Positions 50,201 to 62,350 of a DNA stretch of 64,000 bases are shown here, piece by piece. The position numbers and the translations under genes are program-made. This DNA comes from Geosiphon pyriformis (taxonomy: Eukaryota; Glomeromycota; Glomeromycetes; Archaeosporales; Geosiphonaceae). A model generated the notes under the pieces. The model made no database searches and was not told the DNA's origin. It saw only the letters and a list, made by a program, of their open reading frames with translations. The stretch spans positions 1-64,000 of the forward strand of contig JAAOMT010000697.1 in the NCBI GenBank assembly GCA_016748015.1, in the 5' to 3' direction. Position 1 is the first letter of the stretch, and each line of letters begins with the position of its first letter.

Positions 50201-52311
50201 GCTGAATACTAAGGTTCGCATTTTTTTCAGAGACCGGGAGCATTCCACTGTCGCCGCTGCTAATTTACCTCAAAATGTTACCGAGGGCCAGTTGAAACAA
50301 CTATTTCATCAAGTATATTTTATTAAGAGGTTTTCAGTTGAACTTGTTCTATCTACGAATCATTTTAAAATATGCTCATTTTCGTCTTCTCTTAGTGTGG
50401 CAAAATACACTCAATTCGTATAATACCAGAGAGTGGAAAAGAAGAATGCACTGCTTATATCGAATTTATCGAAAATGTTGGTATTATTTAAGAATCGATT
50501 TCTCGCACTTTAGATTAATTCAAATTCATCAATGCAGAGTAGTGTCCTTATGGCTTTGACCAAAGACAAAAAGAGGATCGAGGACAAAGAAATATCAGTA
50601 TATCATCCAGCAGAGACTACTCTTTTTGTCACCAATTATCCGCCTAATATGGAAAAAACAGCTTTCAAAGAGATATTTGGACAGGTTCAAGCAATCAGAT
50701 ACTTGAAGCTATTTGTGAAATAATGATTATAATAACCTAAAAAATAATAATTTCCATTTTCTCAGCATGGTGAGATTATGGACATTCGCTTTCCAAATAA
50801 GTCCGTAAAAGGAGTCAATCGTAGAAGATTTTGCTATATAGAGTACAAGGAACAGGTTTGGAAATGGGCTTTTTGATATTTCGAGTTATTTCTTGCTCTT
50901 TTTACTAACACAATTTGTAATCATTTTGAGGACTCGGCTCATGCTGCTCTTGTTGAGGATGGTCGTTTATTGGAAACTGGAGAAAAACTTATTGTCAAAA
51001 TATCAGATCCTTCCCAAAGGAAGCCACGTGCACCACCATCGTTAGTATATTGAAAACTTTTTAAATTAATCTCAGCTCTTACCATTTGTCTGATATACTG
51101 ATGAAACTTATTCAATTTAGTAAAAACGAAATTTTCATTCGAAATCTTCCAGGTCAGGTTAATTCAGATGAGCTCAGGAACTTTTTTGAGACGGTGGGCT
51201 TTTTGAAAATGCCAAAATCTTATTTTTATACTATGATGATGCAATATTTGAACATTCAGGTATATATATTTAGTTCGGCCCGATCAAAGACGTTAGAGTT
51301 TCTTTATTCCCAGATGGTAAATGCAAGGGAACTGCTTTTGTTGAGTTTTTTCGAGAGGTATTTTGATTTTTCATGTCGTTGACTAAGGGTGTGATGTTTT
51401 TTTCATTAATATATGTTTTGTATATTATCAAAGGAAGACGCCCAGGCTTCAATCGCATTAAACTCGGCCGAATTTAAGGGCAATTTTATCAACGTCAAAA
51501 TTAATGACCCATATTACAATAAAACTATAAGGTGAAAAAGAATACATACAACATTAATTAATTCATCGTTCCCAAGTCATTTACTTTATCCTTTAATATA
51601 GTAAGGATAAGCAGCCAAGCCAACAAGCGAAAAATCGTGAACTTCCTCCCAGTGTCCGCGTCGAAGACTTGCCCAAAGATGTAACTGAAGAAATGTTAAA
51701 CGAACTGTTTTCTTTGGGAACCAAGGTATTACACTGAAATTACTGCGCAGGAATTCATATGTGTGTTCACATGATATTTATCCTTTCTAGAGTGGAAAAG
51801 TACATCAGATTAAGTTGCATCCCAAACGACATCGTGCTCAAATTGATTTTCTTGATAAAGAGGTACGAATACTGATATTTTACGATTTCAATAACCCTCA
51901 TGTTTACAAATCTTTATTTGACTTCAGGACCCAGCAAATGCGGAACTCCGGTTTGATAAATATGAATGGCATGGAACTACCTTGGCCGTGAAACAAATTA
52001 ATGATTCATCTTCAAGATTACTGGATAATACTTTGTCTTTAAGGTTTTATAAACGTCGACCCTTTTTTCCTTTCCCTATATTAAAATTGGTTATTGACAT
52101 TTGAATCCTTTCTTTTAGCCAACCAAGAGCAACTATTACAAGTTTGGTACCTTCAGTTATTAAAAGGGGCACCATATCCAAAAGAGGAAGAAAAAGAATC
52201 GGGGTGACCAACCCATCTTCATTGGCTGAACAACCTAGCACTAGTTTCAAGGATATATCAGTGGGAAATGATAACCAAATTGATGCAGTTGAAATGCTCT
52301 GCGACAAATGA
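47232..52311 (+). CDS. PRP24: HAT-repeat / RRM U6 snRNP recycling factor, Prp24/SART3 type
   Basis: Prp24/SART3 binds U6 snRNA and helps rebuild the U4/U6 snRNP after splicing; it acts in the nucleus. I chained 26 phase-consistent exons to 1023 residues. First: 47232-47324, 47412-47538, 47621-47725, 47816-47967, 48029-48079, 48167-48177, 48328-48392, 48468-48613, 48685-49168, 49262-49305, 49385-49488, 49557-49746. Then: 49854-50055, 50127-50154, 50231-50312, 50396-50476, 50538-50684, 50766-50855, 50931-51040, 51121-51193, 51274-51357, 51434-51531, 51602-51725, 51791-51862, 51928-52043, 52119-52311. The N-terminal 600 residues are HAT repeats (RARENMHRIFPLSEDIWLQW, SHIIWDPYRDFEEGLLE, LWEDYIGFLLEH). 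A basic, NLS-like patch follows (HPPKRSKG), then four RRM-like folds starting near 50231, 50600, 51125 and 51640. The fourth lacks good aromatic RNP residues. Exon 6 is only 11 nt. I see no C-terminal Lsm-binding motif. Confidence 0.9.
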
Positions 52312-52584
52312 AGGAAAATTTAAAGATGACTTTTCGATCTAAATAATATCAACAAAAATGAAAGTTTATATATACACAATTTTAATTATTGGTCAAATGA
52401 CTCTTGGATGTTCTACTCGAAAGAATCCTCTGACAGCCAATGAAGCAGTTAATTTTATTCGGCTATTGTTAATTTCAGTCAGAATTTTCATACTGTAATA
52501 CTAAAGGATTCATTGAATACTCGCCAAATAAAATGCAATCCATCGGGTCTTATCCCATTTGGCAAATTGAATTACCGGAAAAAC

Positions 52585-53579
52585 TTATTGCACTGAGCTA
52601 TCCCCAACTATGTCATTCTGACCAGCATTTATGTTTTCATGCGCAATATTAAATGACCCATAAGTTTTGGTGGATCTTTTGCTGTGATTAGAACGAGAAG
52701 TTTTCGATCTATTATGATTCCTTTGAGCATTCCCACTCTCTACGTCTCGACAATCAATATGGTCCACCTCGGGTAGGTATGGTTCCTCATGAAACTCTAT
52801 ACTTTCATCCCTTAACAAAGCTTCACGTCGTCGTTTATCAGTGGTAACTATGATATAGGATATCAAATGAATCACGCAAAAAAGACAAGATGTGACGAGT
52901 AAAGTGATATGATATATATGGGTTGGACGTTTATGCTGGTAAAGGACGTTTGCCTTGAATATGATATAAATTGATGATCCCTGGATCCCAGTAAGAAGTT
53001 GATAATCAGTAGTGAAACATTAATTGCAAAGGAATACTATGTTATACAGGATTTTGGTCTCACCCCGCAAACCCCTCCTAGAATCCAACCGAGCTCTCGA
53101 AGCCAAAGCGAGGAATCAACCCCGATAACTGTAATGACACGCAATAACCCCAAGCCTAGCATATCCCATTCCAAATAATCCCAACGCCAATCTCCTGCGT
53201 TCCATGGACCAATGTGCACTAGAAGAATGGTACATACGGCAACAATTCCCAAGTCCACACAAGCCAACAAGAAAAGAATAATCAACAACTTTGGTCTTGG
53301 AGGTGGTTGAGCTAGACTCATATTAACTAAAAGATAAGGATCGGGAATTAAAGAATCATTGTCAATAGCTTCTTGTACTGTTAAAAGCGGTTCCAATTCA
53401 TCAGCGATTGCCTTGGAAGAGACGGCTGAAGTTTCGTGGTCACCACGCGTGTTGTGCGTAAAGGAGTTGGAGGAGGAAGGAAAGGGTTCGATCGGCGGGC
53501 TAGATATTATGCTTGATTTTTGTTTTCCTGCAGCTTCACTATATACACTCTTAATGGTTTTTTCTTTAATAAGTTCCAT
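52585..53579 (-). CDS. Unrecognised multi-pass membrane protein
   Basis: I do not recognise the family. Two exons (53579-53064 and 52980-52585) join in phase to 303 residues. The N-terminal 85 residues are polar and Ser-rich with acidic stretches and no signal peptide. Hydrophobic segments follow: LLIILFLLACVDLGIVAVCTILLVHIG (residues about 98-124), a weaker one around LGLGLLRVITVIG, LRELGWILGGVCG, and after the intron ITLLVTSCLFCVIHLISYII. The C-terminus is a charged cytosol-type tail (TDKRRREALLRDESIEF) rich in His/Asn/Ser. The pattern suggests a four-span protein with both ends on the same side. It is convergent with PRP24 (273 bp between stops). The single 83-nt intron is GT-AG. Confidence 0.75.
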
Positions 53580-54611
53580 TCTTTTAATTTATTCTTGACA
53601 TATGATGATGTAGGATTCACTAATGAAAATTTATTAATGTAATACTAAAAGTTACAAAGAAATTTGGTATCTACTATATACAAACGTTTATCGTTTAAAT
53701 AGAGAACGACTGGGTTAAAAAGAGGTTCGTGATATGGTGTTGGTCCACCCGGAAAATTCTTGTTGATTAATATAATTAGGGCTTCAATATATATATTTGA
53801 ATTTATTATATTATTATTATTAATAAATCGATTATTTTATTTTATTGATTATTAGTGAACATTGGTATTTCAGGGATCAATAGTGTTTGTTTAATATTAC
53901 AATTGTATTACAATGTAATGTGATCATGATATTTGTCTAGACAAAAATAGTTAATATGAAACTCATCTACATTATTTACATCAGATCTATCATGGAACCC
54001 AAAAATTACAACAACATTAAAAGTATTTTAAAAAAAAACAAGGTAAAAAAATTGCTTTTTATATTTTCAAAATAAATAACTTTTAAGCACTTGAAGCTTA
54101 TCTAAAAAAAGAAATGATTAGTTATGAAATTTACCAAAAAGAAAATAATAATAATAAATATTAAAAAAAACAGAATAAAATGTGTTATTATTTAATAAAA
54201 AACAAATTATTATTACAATATTAATTTAAAAAAATCTATTATTTATAATCAAATTTATTATTATAATTTTTTTTTCTTTGAAATTGTTTTTTATATTTAT
54301 TAATAGCTTTGGCAAAATTTTTATTTTTTAAGTTAAAAATAATAGTTTTAATATAATTATATTTGTAATTAAAAAAAATGTAAATTTTATTTTTATTAAA
54401 TATATATAAAAAAACATGTATTTGTTATTTTTTGATTTTTAAAATAATATATTATTTTATATTAATTTATATATTTACATATTAATTTTTATATATATAT
54501 TTTAAACCATATATTTATTTATATATTGTTTACAAATTATATATTGCTTAAAAATAATAAAAACATTTTTATTTTTTTTTATTCAATCTTAATATTTTTT
54601 TTTTTTTATTG
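53580..54611. other. AT-rich flank between gene island and LINE
   Basis: The first 150 bases probably contain the promoter of the membrane protein gene. The rest is A/T-rich without recognisable features. Confidence 0.55.
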
Positions 54612-57128
54612 TTTAATGAGTGAGGTCCAAACATTACCTAGTACAATACATCATAAGAAATCTAAACTAGACATGAATCATGCATTTTTTACATGTGACC
54701 AGTCACTCAGACCAATCAGAACTATACTAAGCATCTATAATAACTAATACAGAATCCCCAATACCTAAAAAAAATAAACAAGGTGCACAAAAGCCAAAGC
54801 TAATGCCAAAAGCCTCTGCAATACCCAACATCTTTATCACCTCTATAGAAAATAATAAAGAAAGACCACACATTAGGCCAGAAACAGAGTCATCTCTAAG
54901 AATCAGACCACGCTTCTCCATTAAAGCATGGTGACTTGCACGAACCAGCCAAACCTCATTCCTAAAAGCAAGACAAAAATTCCACACAAATTCCACCACT
55001 CTTTGACAAGCAATCTTCGAGTTCCTGAAAACCGAAACCACTTCCTGAAAGCAAAGTTTGAACATAAAGCCCTTACAAAATGCCGAACACAACAAAGTGT
55101 CAAAAACGCAAGAGAGCATAAGCTGAGAGTACTCTTCAGATAGCTGCATGCATGTTCAACAGCTGGGTGTGGATAGGAGTATTAGAACCACAAGAGAAAA
55201 CATGATCAGAAACTTCAACTTCACCACAATACAAGCATAAAACGTTGGGATAAGATCTACTATAAAGGCACTTGCGGACAGCAACAGACAGTCGATAATA
55301 TAAAGCCTTCATAAAATAAGTACGAGCACCAGCAGAACGTTTACCAGTAGAACTAGTGGCCATATGCATATCAGAATGCCACATAAGAGAAGACCTGTGC
55401 TAGTCCACATCACCATACAAACTGGTGGCCAAGACCCTAGAACCAGAACCAGTCTCCCATTGAGCATGATGAACACAATGGAAAATATCACAAACAAAAT
55501 ATCTAGAATTCCCAAAAACAGCCACACCACCCACCAAAATATAGCACACATTCACATGTAAAGGAAGAGAATGTTCAGACATAGTAGCAGCCGTAGTAAG
55601 AGCATCTACACATTCATTACCCACAATACCAAAATGTCTTTTGACTTTAAACTAACAGATGTTCAGATTTTTATTATGAATCAAGTCATAAATGTGACAG
55701 CGTTCTAACCAGTATCGATTTCGAAACTCCGAAAACACCAGACCCAGCTCAGATTTGCATGTATCCAAAGCTGCCTGACTGTCAGAAAACAAATAAACAG
55801 AACTAGAGGGGGGAACACACTCAAGAGCCAGAGCAATAGCCTGCAACTCTGCTATAGTAGAAGACACCAAACCAGAGACTTCAACACCCAAACCCAAATC
55901 AACACCATCAAAAAAAGTGGCAGCACTAGCCCACATGCCAACAGTATCCAAACCAGCCAAAGAATTATCAGTATAAACCGAAATGTTATCAGTACTAACA
56001 CTAAGCAGATGATCACGAATCTTAACAAATTCAATCAAATCCAGGACATTTCGAGAAGTAATCTCACCAACAGCAGAAGACGTGATGGAAACAGGAGCCA
56101 CCATGTTGATAAAAGAAACTGAAAAATCAAACCAAATAGAAACCAGCCCACGTGAATCCAACTGCTTCCAACATTTAAAGATTGCCCAAGTAAAAGCAGT
56201 CCCACTGTGGTTCCGAAGTTGGTCCACAAAAGCAACACCATAATGCCGAAGAGACAGAAGACATCTGACAAATCTAGACTCACCAAGAACAGATACCATA
56301 GGGGTTCTTTTCCAAAGATGAAAAGCATTGGCTCTAATGCCATCCAAAGAAAAATTATAATCATGAAATATATGAACCAAGCCTGCCAAAAAATTATCGG
56401 AAGCACCAACACCAATATGAGCAGGGGAGCTCAAGAAATGAATCGGATGCCAATACAAAACTTGCAAGTCATAAGATCTGTGAGCAAACAAATGACCCAA
56501 AATGCCAACTGAATTTGCAAAACTAACAACAAATGCCACTTTGTGTTCAGTCTGGATTTGTTCAAAAGTATTTAAGTCATACAATGAGAGGTAATGCAAC
56601 ACATCATTGGGAAAATCCAAAGGCAGACCAGATTTCGATTTCAAACTCTTGCAAATTATATTATCCCATTTGTTGTACACACTAGGAGGAACAAAGCTGA
56701 ACTGAGTTCTGTAATTCACAATAGAGTGAAGGACTAAAGACACCAAATACGAAAATTGTTTATCAGAGATGGCCTTTTTTAACACAAGATTAGCAAAAAA
56801 CTTGATGTTCAAGTGAGCTTTAGCAAGACTGGGTTTAGAAAGGCTCTCAATAGACAAAAAGATATCCAAATACTGATGAGATTCACTCTTTTTGGCCACA
56901 AATATAGGCATCCTATTTATCAAAAGAGAGAGATTCACAACCCGGCAGTTAATAGGAATAGCCACAGTTTTATTATTGTTAATTGAAATGTCATTAAGCC
57001 TGAAAAATTTGCTAGCAACATCTAAAATGTGTTGTGTTGTTGCCTGATTACTACCAATTCAGATTGTATCATCCACAAAAGTGCCAGCAGCAAGAAATGA
57101 AGTTAACCCAGCTTGAGATTCTATACAA
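54612..57128 (-). mobile_element. LINE copy (minus strand) interrupted by Ty3 element C
   Basis: The 3' end is the shared tail beginning AATGAGTGAGGTCCAAA near 54616, next to an A/T-rich end. From there the minus strand carries the C-terminus, zinc finger, RNase H and the end of the reverse transcriptase. At 57128 the LINE sequence stops within the RT coding region and the LTR of element C begins. The 5' part of the LINE should therefore resume beyond the right edge of the window. Confidence 0.85.
54727..57128 (-). pseudogene. LINE ORF2 remnant: RT C-terminus, RNase H, zinc finger
   Basis: From 57128 downward: RT catalytic box FVDDT (intact, about 57062-57078), MAIPINCRVV, a connection region (55652-56965), RNase H with VYTDNSLAGL (family YTDGSL) and FSDSQAALDTC, a stop at about 55635 (TGG to TAG), VKRHFGIVGNE (family KGHSGVSGNE), and a finger CLYCGEVEVSDHVFSC. 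Near 55145 a small deletion shifts the frame, and the last 140 codons (54727-55149) continue in another frame. This is the only clear frameshift in the better-preserved LINE copies. Confidence 0.8.
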
Positions 57129-57978
57129 TGTTACAGGTAACAAGTTCTGGTGTTGAATTAAATAACAACCTGTAATTTAGTGCTCAAAAAGCTATTTCCA
57201 TTGATGATGTTCTGAAAGTGTTGTATCTAAAAGTTTTGATGGAGTTCTTTGTATAATGGACAGAGATTCAATAGTTGTTTTATCTGTAGCTTCCCAGACT
57301 CGCAAGTTTGTCAATTTTTTTCTTGGCTTGGTGGCTGGCAATCTTCTGGTAAGTAATCCGTATCTTCTGTATGTGTCCTACCCACTTGCAGAGGTTTTTT
57401 ACCAGGCAATCCTTGATCTCAGTAATCAGCGCTTTTAATCAATTGGTTAGTGCACAATAACAAAATCACAGAAAAATAAAGAAAAATAAAGAAATCTAAA
57501 GAAATAAGCCAAGGCAATTTGCAGATTAGTATTCCATTAATAGCCATAATCAAGAGCTATTGTTTCAGTGTAGTTAAGTATTAATTACTATCAACATGAA
57601 ATGTTGATAGTGGAAAGTAGATTGAGATATGAAATAATTATTTATTTGATGATTGTGTTTTTAGACTAAGAATTCTGTGGTATCAATTCTGTCTTTTCTG
57701 TTTTTAACATTACTGCTATATATACATATTTAAGATTCCTCAATTCCTCAATTCCTTGTAACAGAAATTCTGGAATTCCTGAAATCCTGCGATTCCTAAT
57801 GAGAAAAATCCTGGAATTCTGGAATCCTGCGATTCCTCGTTGGGGAATCCTGAAATTTTTGGAATCCTGCAATTCCTTTGAGAGAAATTCTAAAATTCCA
57901 TATTTACTATGTCTATCTCTGATTGGCTAATATCTACTAACTAATAATACTATATTTTCCTATATTCTATGAGTAACA
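57129..57978 (-). repeat. 3' LTR of element C (850 bp)
   Basis: Ends TGTTACAGG and GAGTAACA. It shares the ATTCAATAGTTG, AGAGCTATTGTTTCAG and ATCAACATGAAATGTTGATAG blocks with the LTRs at 1-520 and 1721-2565. A TATA run lies at 57716-57728. A module of GGAATTCTGGAATCCTGCGATTCC units occupies 57735-57900, upstream of the TATA on the transcribed strand. Confidence 0.9.
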
Positions 57979-57994
57979 TTATTCCCTCCTTTTT
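57979..57994 (-). other. Polypurine tract of element C
   Basis: Directly against the LTR the minus strand reads AAAAGGAGGGAATAA, the purine run that primes plus-strand synthesis. The polyprotein stop codon TAA (57993-57995) abuts it. Confidence 0.85.
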
Positions 57995-58817
57995 AATATT
58001 GAGCTCTATTGAAATCTAATTCCTTTAATTCTCCCTCTTGAATTATTTCTTGAACTTTTTTTTCGAGTATTATTTGTGTTATTTGACTTTGTAATTCTTT
58101 AAATTGGGCATTGGTCATTTTTCCCAATTAATTACTCATAACTGTATCCATTGCTGTGTTGAATAAGATTTCTGGTCAGTCTTGAAATCTTATATATAGC
58201 CAGTAAATGGCTCGAGCTTGTGTGGTTAGATTGTTCTTTCCCACAAATTGTTCCAGTTGTCTTAGTATTGTTGTGTCGAATAACCATTTTGTTTTGTCAG
58301 TGTATAAATTCTGGATATTTACGTGTTGTCCCAAGTGGAAATGGCAATAGTTTTTTGGAAATTGTTGTGTCCACCAAGTCCAATTTTCTCTAGTAAGTTT
58401 TTGGTGTAGTCCGACTATTTGTTGTTCTTTTATGGCCAATTTTATCTTGGTCATGATCTTGTCAACAACATTTTCAAGTCTTTTCTGTATTTTGTGTTGT
58501 AGTATTTTTGCCATATTTTTGTAATGAATGGTTTGTCGATTGATTGTAATTTCTATTTCCTGGTGTTAGATTAATTGAAAAATTTGTTGGACTAGTGAAT
58601 GGATATTGTCTGTAATTTTCATTTTTCTGATCTTCTTTGTCACATCAACCATGTTTCTTATATATTCTTTTGTCGATCAATTGGATGTGTTGTTGTTGAT
58701 GATAATAATTGGTTCCAGATCTTGTGAAATCTCATTTGGTTGAACTAGTATTCTCTGTACTCCCAATTGTGGAATATTATTGGTAGATGCTGATGCTATC
58801 TGGTAATATAGTTTTAG
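57993..58817 (-). other. Extension of the polyprotein after integrase
   Basis: The frame continues about 275 codons beyond the usual integrase end (GDKVLLHHTKAKKQWSGKF, YKLRL). It is helical and basic, with KILQHKIQKRLENVVDKIMTK, TRENWTWWTQQFPKNYCHFH and TTQARAIYWLYIRFQD. There is no membrane segment, so no envelope-like protein is indicated. I do not recognise the domain; it could be a second structural or targeting module. Confidence 0.6.
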
Positions 58818-61800
58818 TCAATCACCATGTGCTGCTTTGGCTAAGATTCTGTTGTCCAGTCTTAATTTGTAAGCTCCATTTCCTAGAATTTCTTTTATGT
58901 AAAATAATCCATCCCATTTGGAGTCGAATTTTCCACTCCATTGTTTTTTCGCTTTAGTATGATGTAGTAATACTTTGTCTCCAATCTTGAATTTGACTGG
59001 TTTGTTTGGTAGTTGACTATCGTGTCTTTTTTGTGACTTTTGAATATTATTAGCTGCTCTTCTTTGTTTGTTTTCCAATGTTTCCATTAAGTTATATGTT
59101 TTTCTCAGTAATGTTTTTTGAAAATTCTCTTCTGTTATTGATTCAGCTGAATATGTATTAATTTCTCTCTCTACTGGTAACATTGCTGTTCTTCTATACA
59201 CTAATTCAAATGGTGTTGCTTGTGTAGTATCCTGTTTTATTATCCGATAAGCAAATAGTATTGATGATATGAACAAATCCCAATCATTTTGGTTTTCTTG
59301 GCTAAGCTTAGCTATTGCTTCACACAATGTTCTATTGAATCTTTTGACTAATCCATTGGTTTGTGGATAGTATAGTGATGATAATGGTCTTTTAATTCCA
59401 AATCTTTGGCTCAATTTTGTTAATGTTCTGTTCACAAAATGAGTTTCTTGGTCTGATAATAATTCTTTTGGACATCCATGTTGACAAATCAAATTCTGAT
59501 GAATGAATTCGGCAATGGATTCTGCATCCGCTCTTTGAATTGCTTTTGCCTCTGGCTATTTAGTGAAATAGTCTATAGTTACTGCTATGTATCTGTTTCC
59601 TCTGCTGATAATTGTTAATGGTTTGACTAAATCAATTCCAATACGGTCAAATGGTTGTTCCACTTTGATTGGTCTTAATGGTTTACTGGGTCTTGTTCCT
59701 CCTTTTTGCTGACAAGCATCACAATTTTGAACATATTGAATGATGTTTGGATACATTAATGGCCAATAGTATCTCTTTCTGGTTCTTTCTATGGTTGCTT
59801 CTTTGTAAAAATGTCCTGCAATTGGATCTGAGTACATGTTGAATAATATTGTCTCTTTTTTTGGCTCCGTAATTACTCTGGTTGGTTGATCTGGATCCCT
59901 TCTATTTTTCCAATAAAGTATATTTTGGTAAGTGATAAAATATTTTGATTGTTGTTTGATACTCCTTTGTTTCATATGAGATAAATTCTTCTTGAACTGT
60001 TGAATGTTTAGATAATGTTGCAATTGTTGATATTTTTGTATGTTCATCTTTTGTTGTATTTTTCCGTTGGTATTGTTCTGGTTTTATTATATTTTTGGGT
60101 TGAAATGTTCTTAGATTTGTCTTATTTGTGATAAACCGTCAGCATTTCTATTGTCTTTTCCCTTTTTGTAATGTATAGTATAATTGTATAGTGCGAGTGC
60201 CATTTTCCATTTTAACTGTTTTCCATCTCCAAATTCTTGTTTTTGAAGTGATGTTAATTCCTTGTGATCTGTGTATACTTCAAACTTCTGGCTCAAGTAT
60301 TCTTTCCATTTCATGATGGCCCAGTATATTGCTAAGTGTTCTTGTTCCAGTGTTCTATAGTTCTTTTTGGCTGGTGTTAAACTTTTGTTGGCATATGCTA
60401 CTGGATGTTCTCTGCCGTCCGGTCCTCTCTGAGATAATACTGCTTCCAATGCTTGGCTGGATGCATCAGTGATGATGATGAATGGTTTGCTGTAATCTGG
60501 ATAGATTAGTACTGAAGCTTGGATGAGCTTTTTTCTCAGAATATCAAAAGCTTTTTGTTGACTTTCTGTCCATTCATATTTTGCATTTTTGTTTTGTAGT
60601 TGATTGAGTGGCTGTGCTATCTTGGAAAAGTTCTTGATAAAATGATGATAGTAGCTGGCAAATCTCAAGAATAATTTCAGTTCTGTTATATTGATTGGCA
60701 TTGAAAAGTTCTTTACTATCTCTATTTTCTCTGGATCCGTTTTGATGCTGTCTTTGCTGACTATGTGTTCCAAGAATTTGAGTTCCGTTTTGCCAAAGAA
60801 GCATTTTGTCACATTCAACTTCAGTCCTGCACTTCTCAATCTTTCGAACACTTGTTGAAGATGATGAAGATGATCATCAAACGTCTTTGAGAATACATTG
60901 GTGTTGTCCAAGTATACAACTACTGATTTCCACAATAAGCCAGTATAAACGATTTCCATTAGCTGTTGGAAAGTTGCTGGGGCATTGGTTAAGCCGAATG
61001 ACATTACTTTAAATTCAAAATTATCTTCTCTAGTAGTAAATGCCATCTTTTCTTTGTCAGCTAGATTCATGGCTACTTGCCAGTAACCACTATCCAAATC
61101 TAATGTAGAGAACCATTTGTTCTCACCGAAAGCATCAAATAATTCCTGTATTTGTGGAGTTGAATAACTGTCTCCATGAGTTATACCATTGAGTTTCCTG
61201 TAGTCTACACAAAACTGGATTTTTCCATTTTTCTTATAGACAAGTACCACTGGTGACGACCATAGACTCATTGATGGTTGAATTAGCCCGTTGTCAAGCA
61301 TTCTGTTTATCTCTTGATGAATAATCTCGTGGCTGGCTGGCGGCACTCTGTATGCTCTTTGTTTGATTGGCATTGCATCTCCAGTCTTGATCTGATGCTA
61401 AATGATGTTAGTTTGGCCAAACTTATTTTCGCTGGCAAAGATGTCATTGAAATTGTTGAATAACATTTTGAGCTGCATACATTGGAGTGGATCTAAGTTT
61501 TCCATGTTCATTTGTTCCAATTGTTCTGGTTGGAGCAAATAACATTTGTCTTGTCCATAGATTGTTTATGATGTGATGTTAACATATCCACAAAGTTGTG
61601 AAAAGTCTGGAATGGAATTTGGTGGTTGGTCTTCCATTTTTGTGGTTAAATATCTGATGGTGGTTCCTTCTGGTATGTTAATGACATTGTCAGTATTGTT
61701 GTAGATGGGAATTTTTATGTAGCTATAGCTTTTGGCTGGTATGTGGAGATTGATCAGTCCAATCTCTCCTAAGTCACAAAGGTTTGCTTCAGCTTCAAAA

Positions 61801-61844
61801 ATCTGTTTTTGCTTCTTTTTCTTCCTTTCTATTGCTAGCATGTA

Positions 61845-62350
61845 CTAGCTATATGGTGGAATGGAAATAGCTTGACCGGTTGAGATAATTTCTCCTTGGC
61901 CAACAATTTCTTCTTCCGCCATATTAACTAGTACATCTATTCTACCCATTGATTCAAATCCCTGTATTCCTTTTGCTGTTATCCCTAATTCTTCCCTGTT
62001 TCTCATTGACACTAATTGAGCTATTTTAACTAGAGGCAGAAATATTGCCTGTGCTATCTTTTCATTTGGCTCTATAATATAAATTTTTTCTAAGTCATTT
62101 TGTAGCATGGCGATGATATTTCCTACATATCCTGTGTCAATTATTCCTCCTCTTATATTAATCCCTCTTTTTGCTAAACTACTCTGGGATGCTAATTGAA
62201 CCATTGTTGTTGCTAGAATTTCCAGTGCTATTTTTAGATCAATGCAGGTGCACAAATGTGGTTCCAATTTGATGGCATCTTTTTCTGGATATCTTAAATT
62301 AAACCTGGTATCAGTATCATGCACGCGTTCTGACATAATACCTTCATTAT
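61845..62350 (-). other. dUTPase-like domain within the element C polyprotein
   Basis: dUTPases hydrolyse dUTP and limit uracil in newly made DNA. The five family motifs appear in order: motif 1 CIDLKIAL (about 62232-62255), motif 2 ASQSSLAKRGI (62158-62190), motif 3 GIIDTGYVGNI (62117-62150) with its Asp kept, motif 4 NEKIAQAIFLPL (62035-62068) and motif 5 KGIQGFESMG (61946-61975). Motifs 1, 4 and 5 depart from the consensus (AGxD; GDRIAQ; RGxxGFGSTG), so activity is uncertain. The placement, between the Cys-rich block and RT, repeats in element B. Confidence 0.65.

Noticed and set aside
58176-58514. Envelope-like protein after integrase
   Set aside because: No signal peptide or membrane segment and the segment is in frame with the polyprotein; it is annotated as an extension instead.
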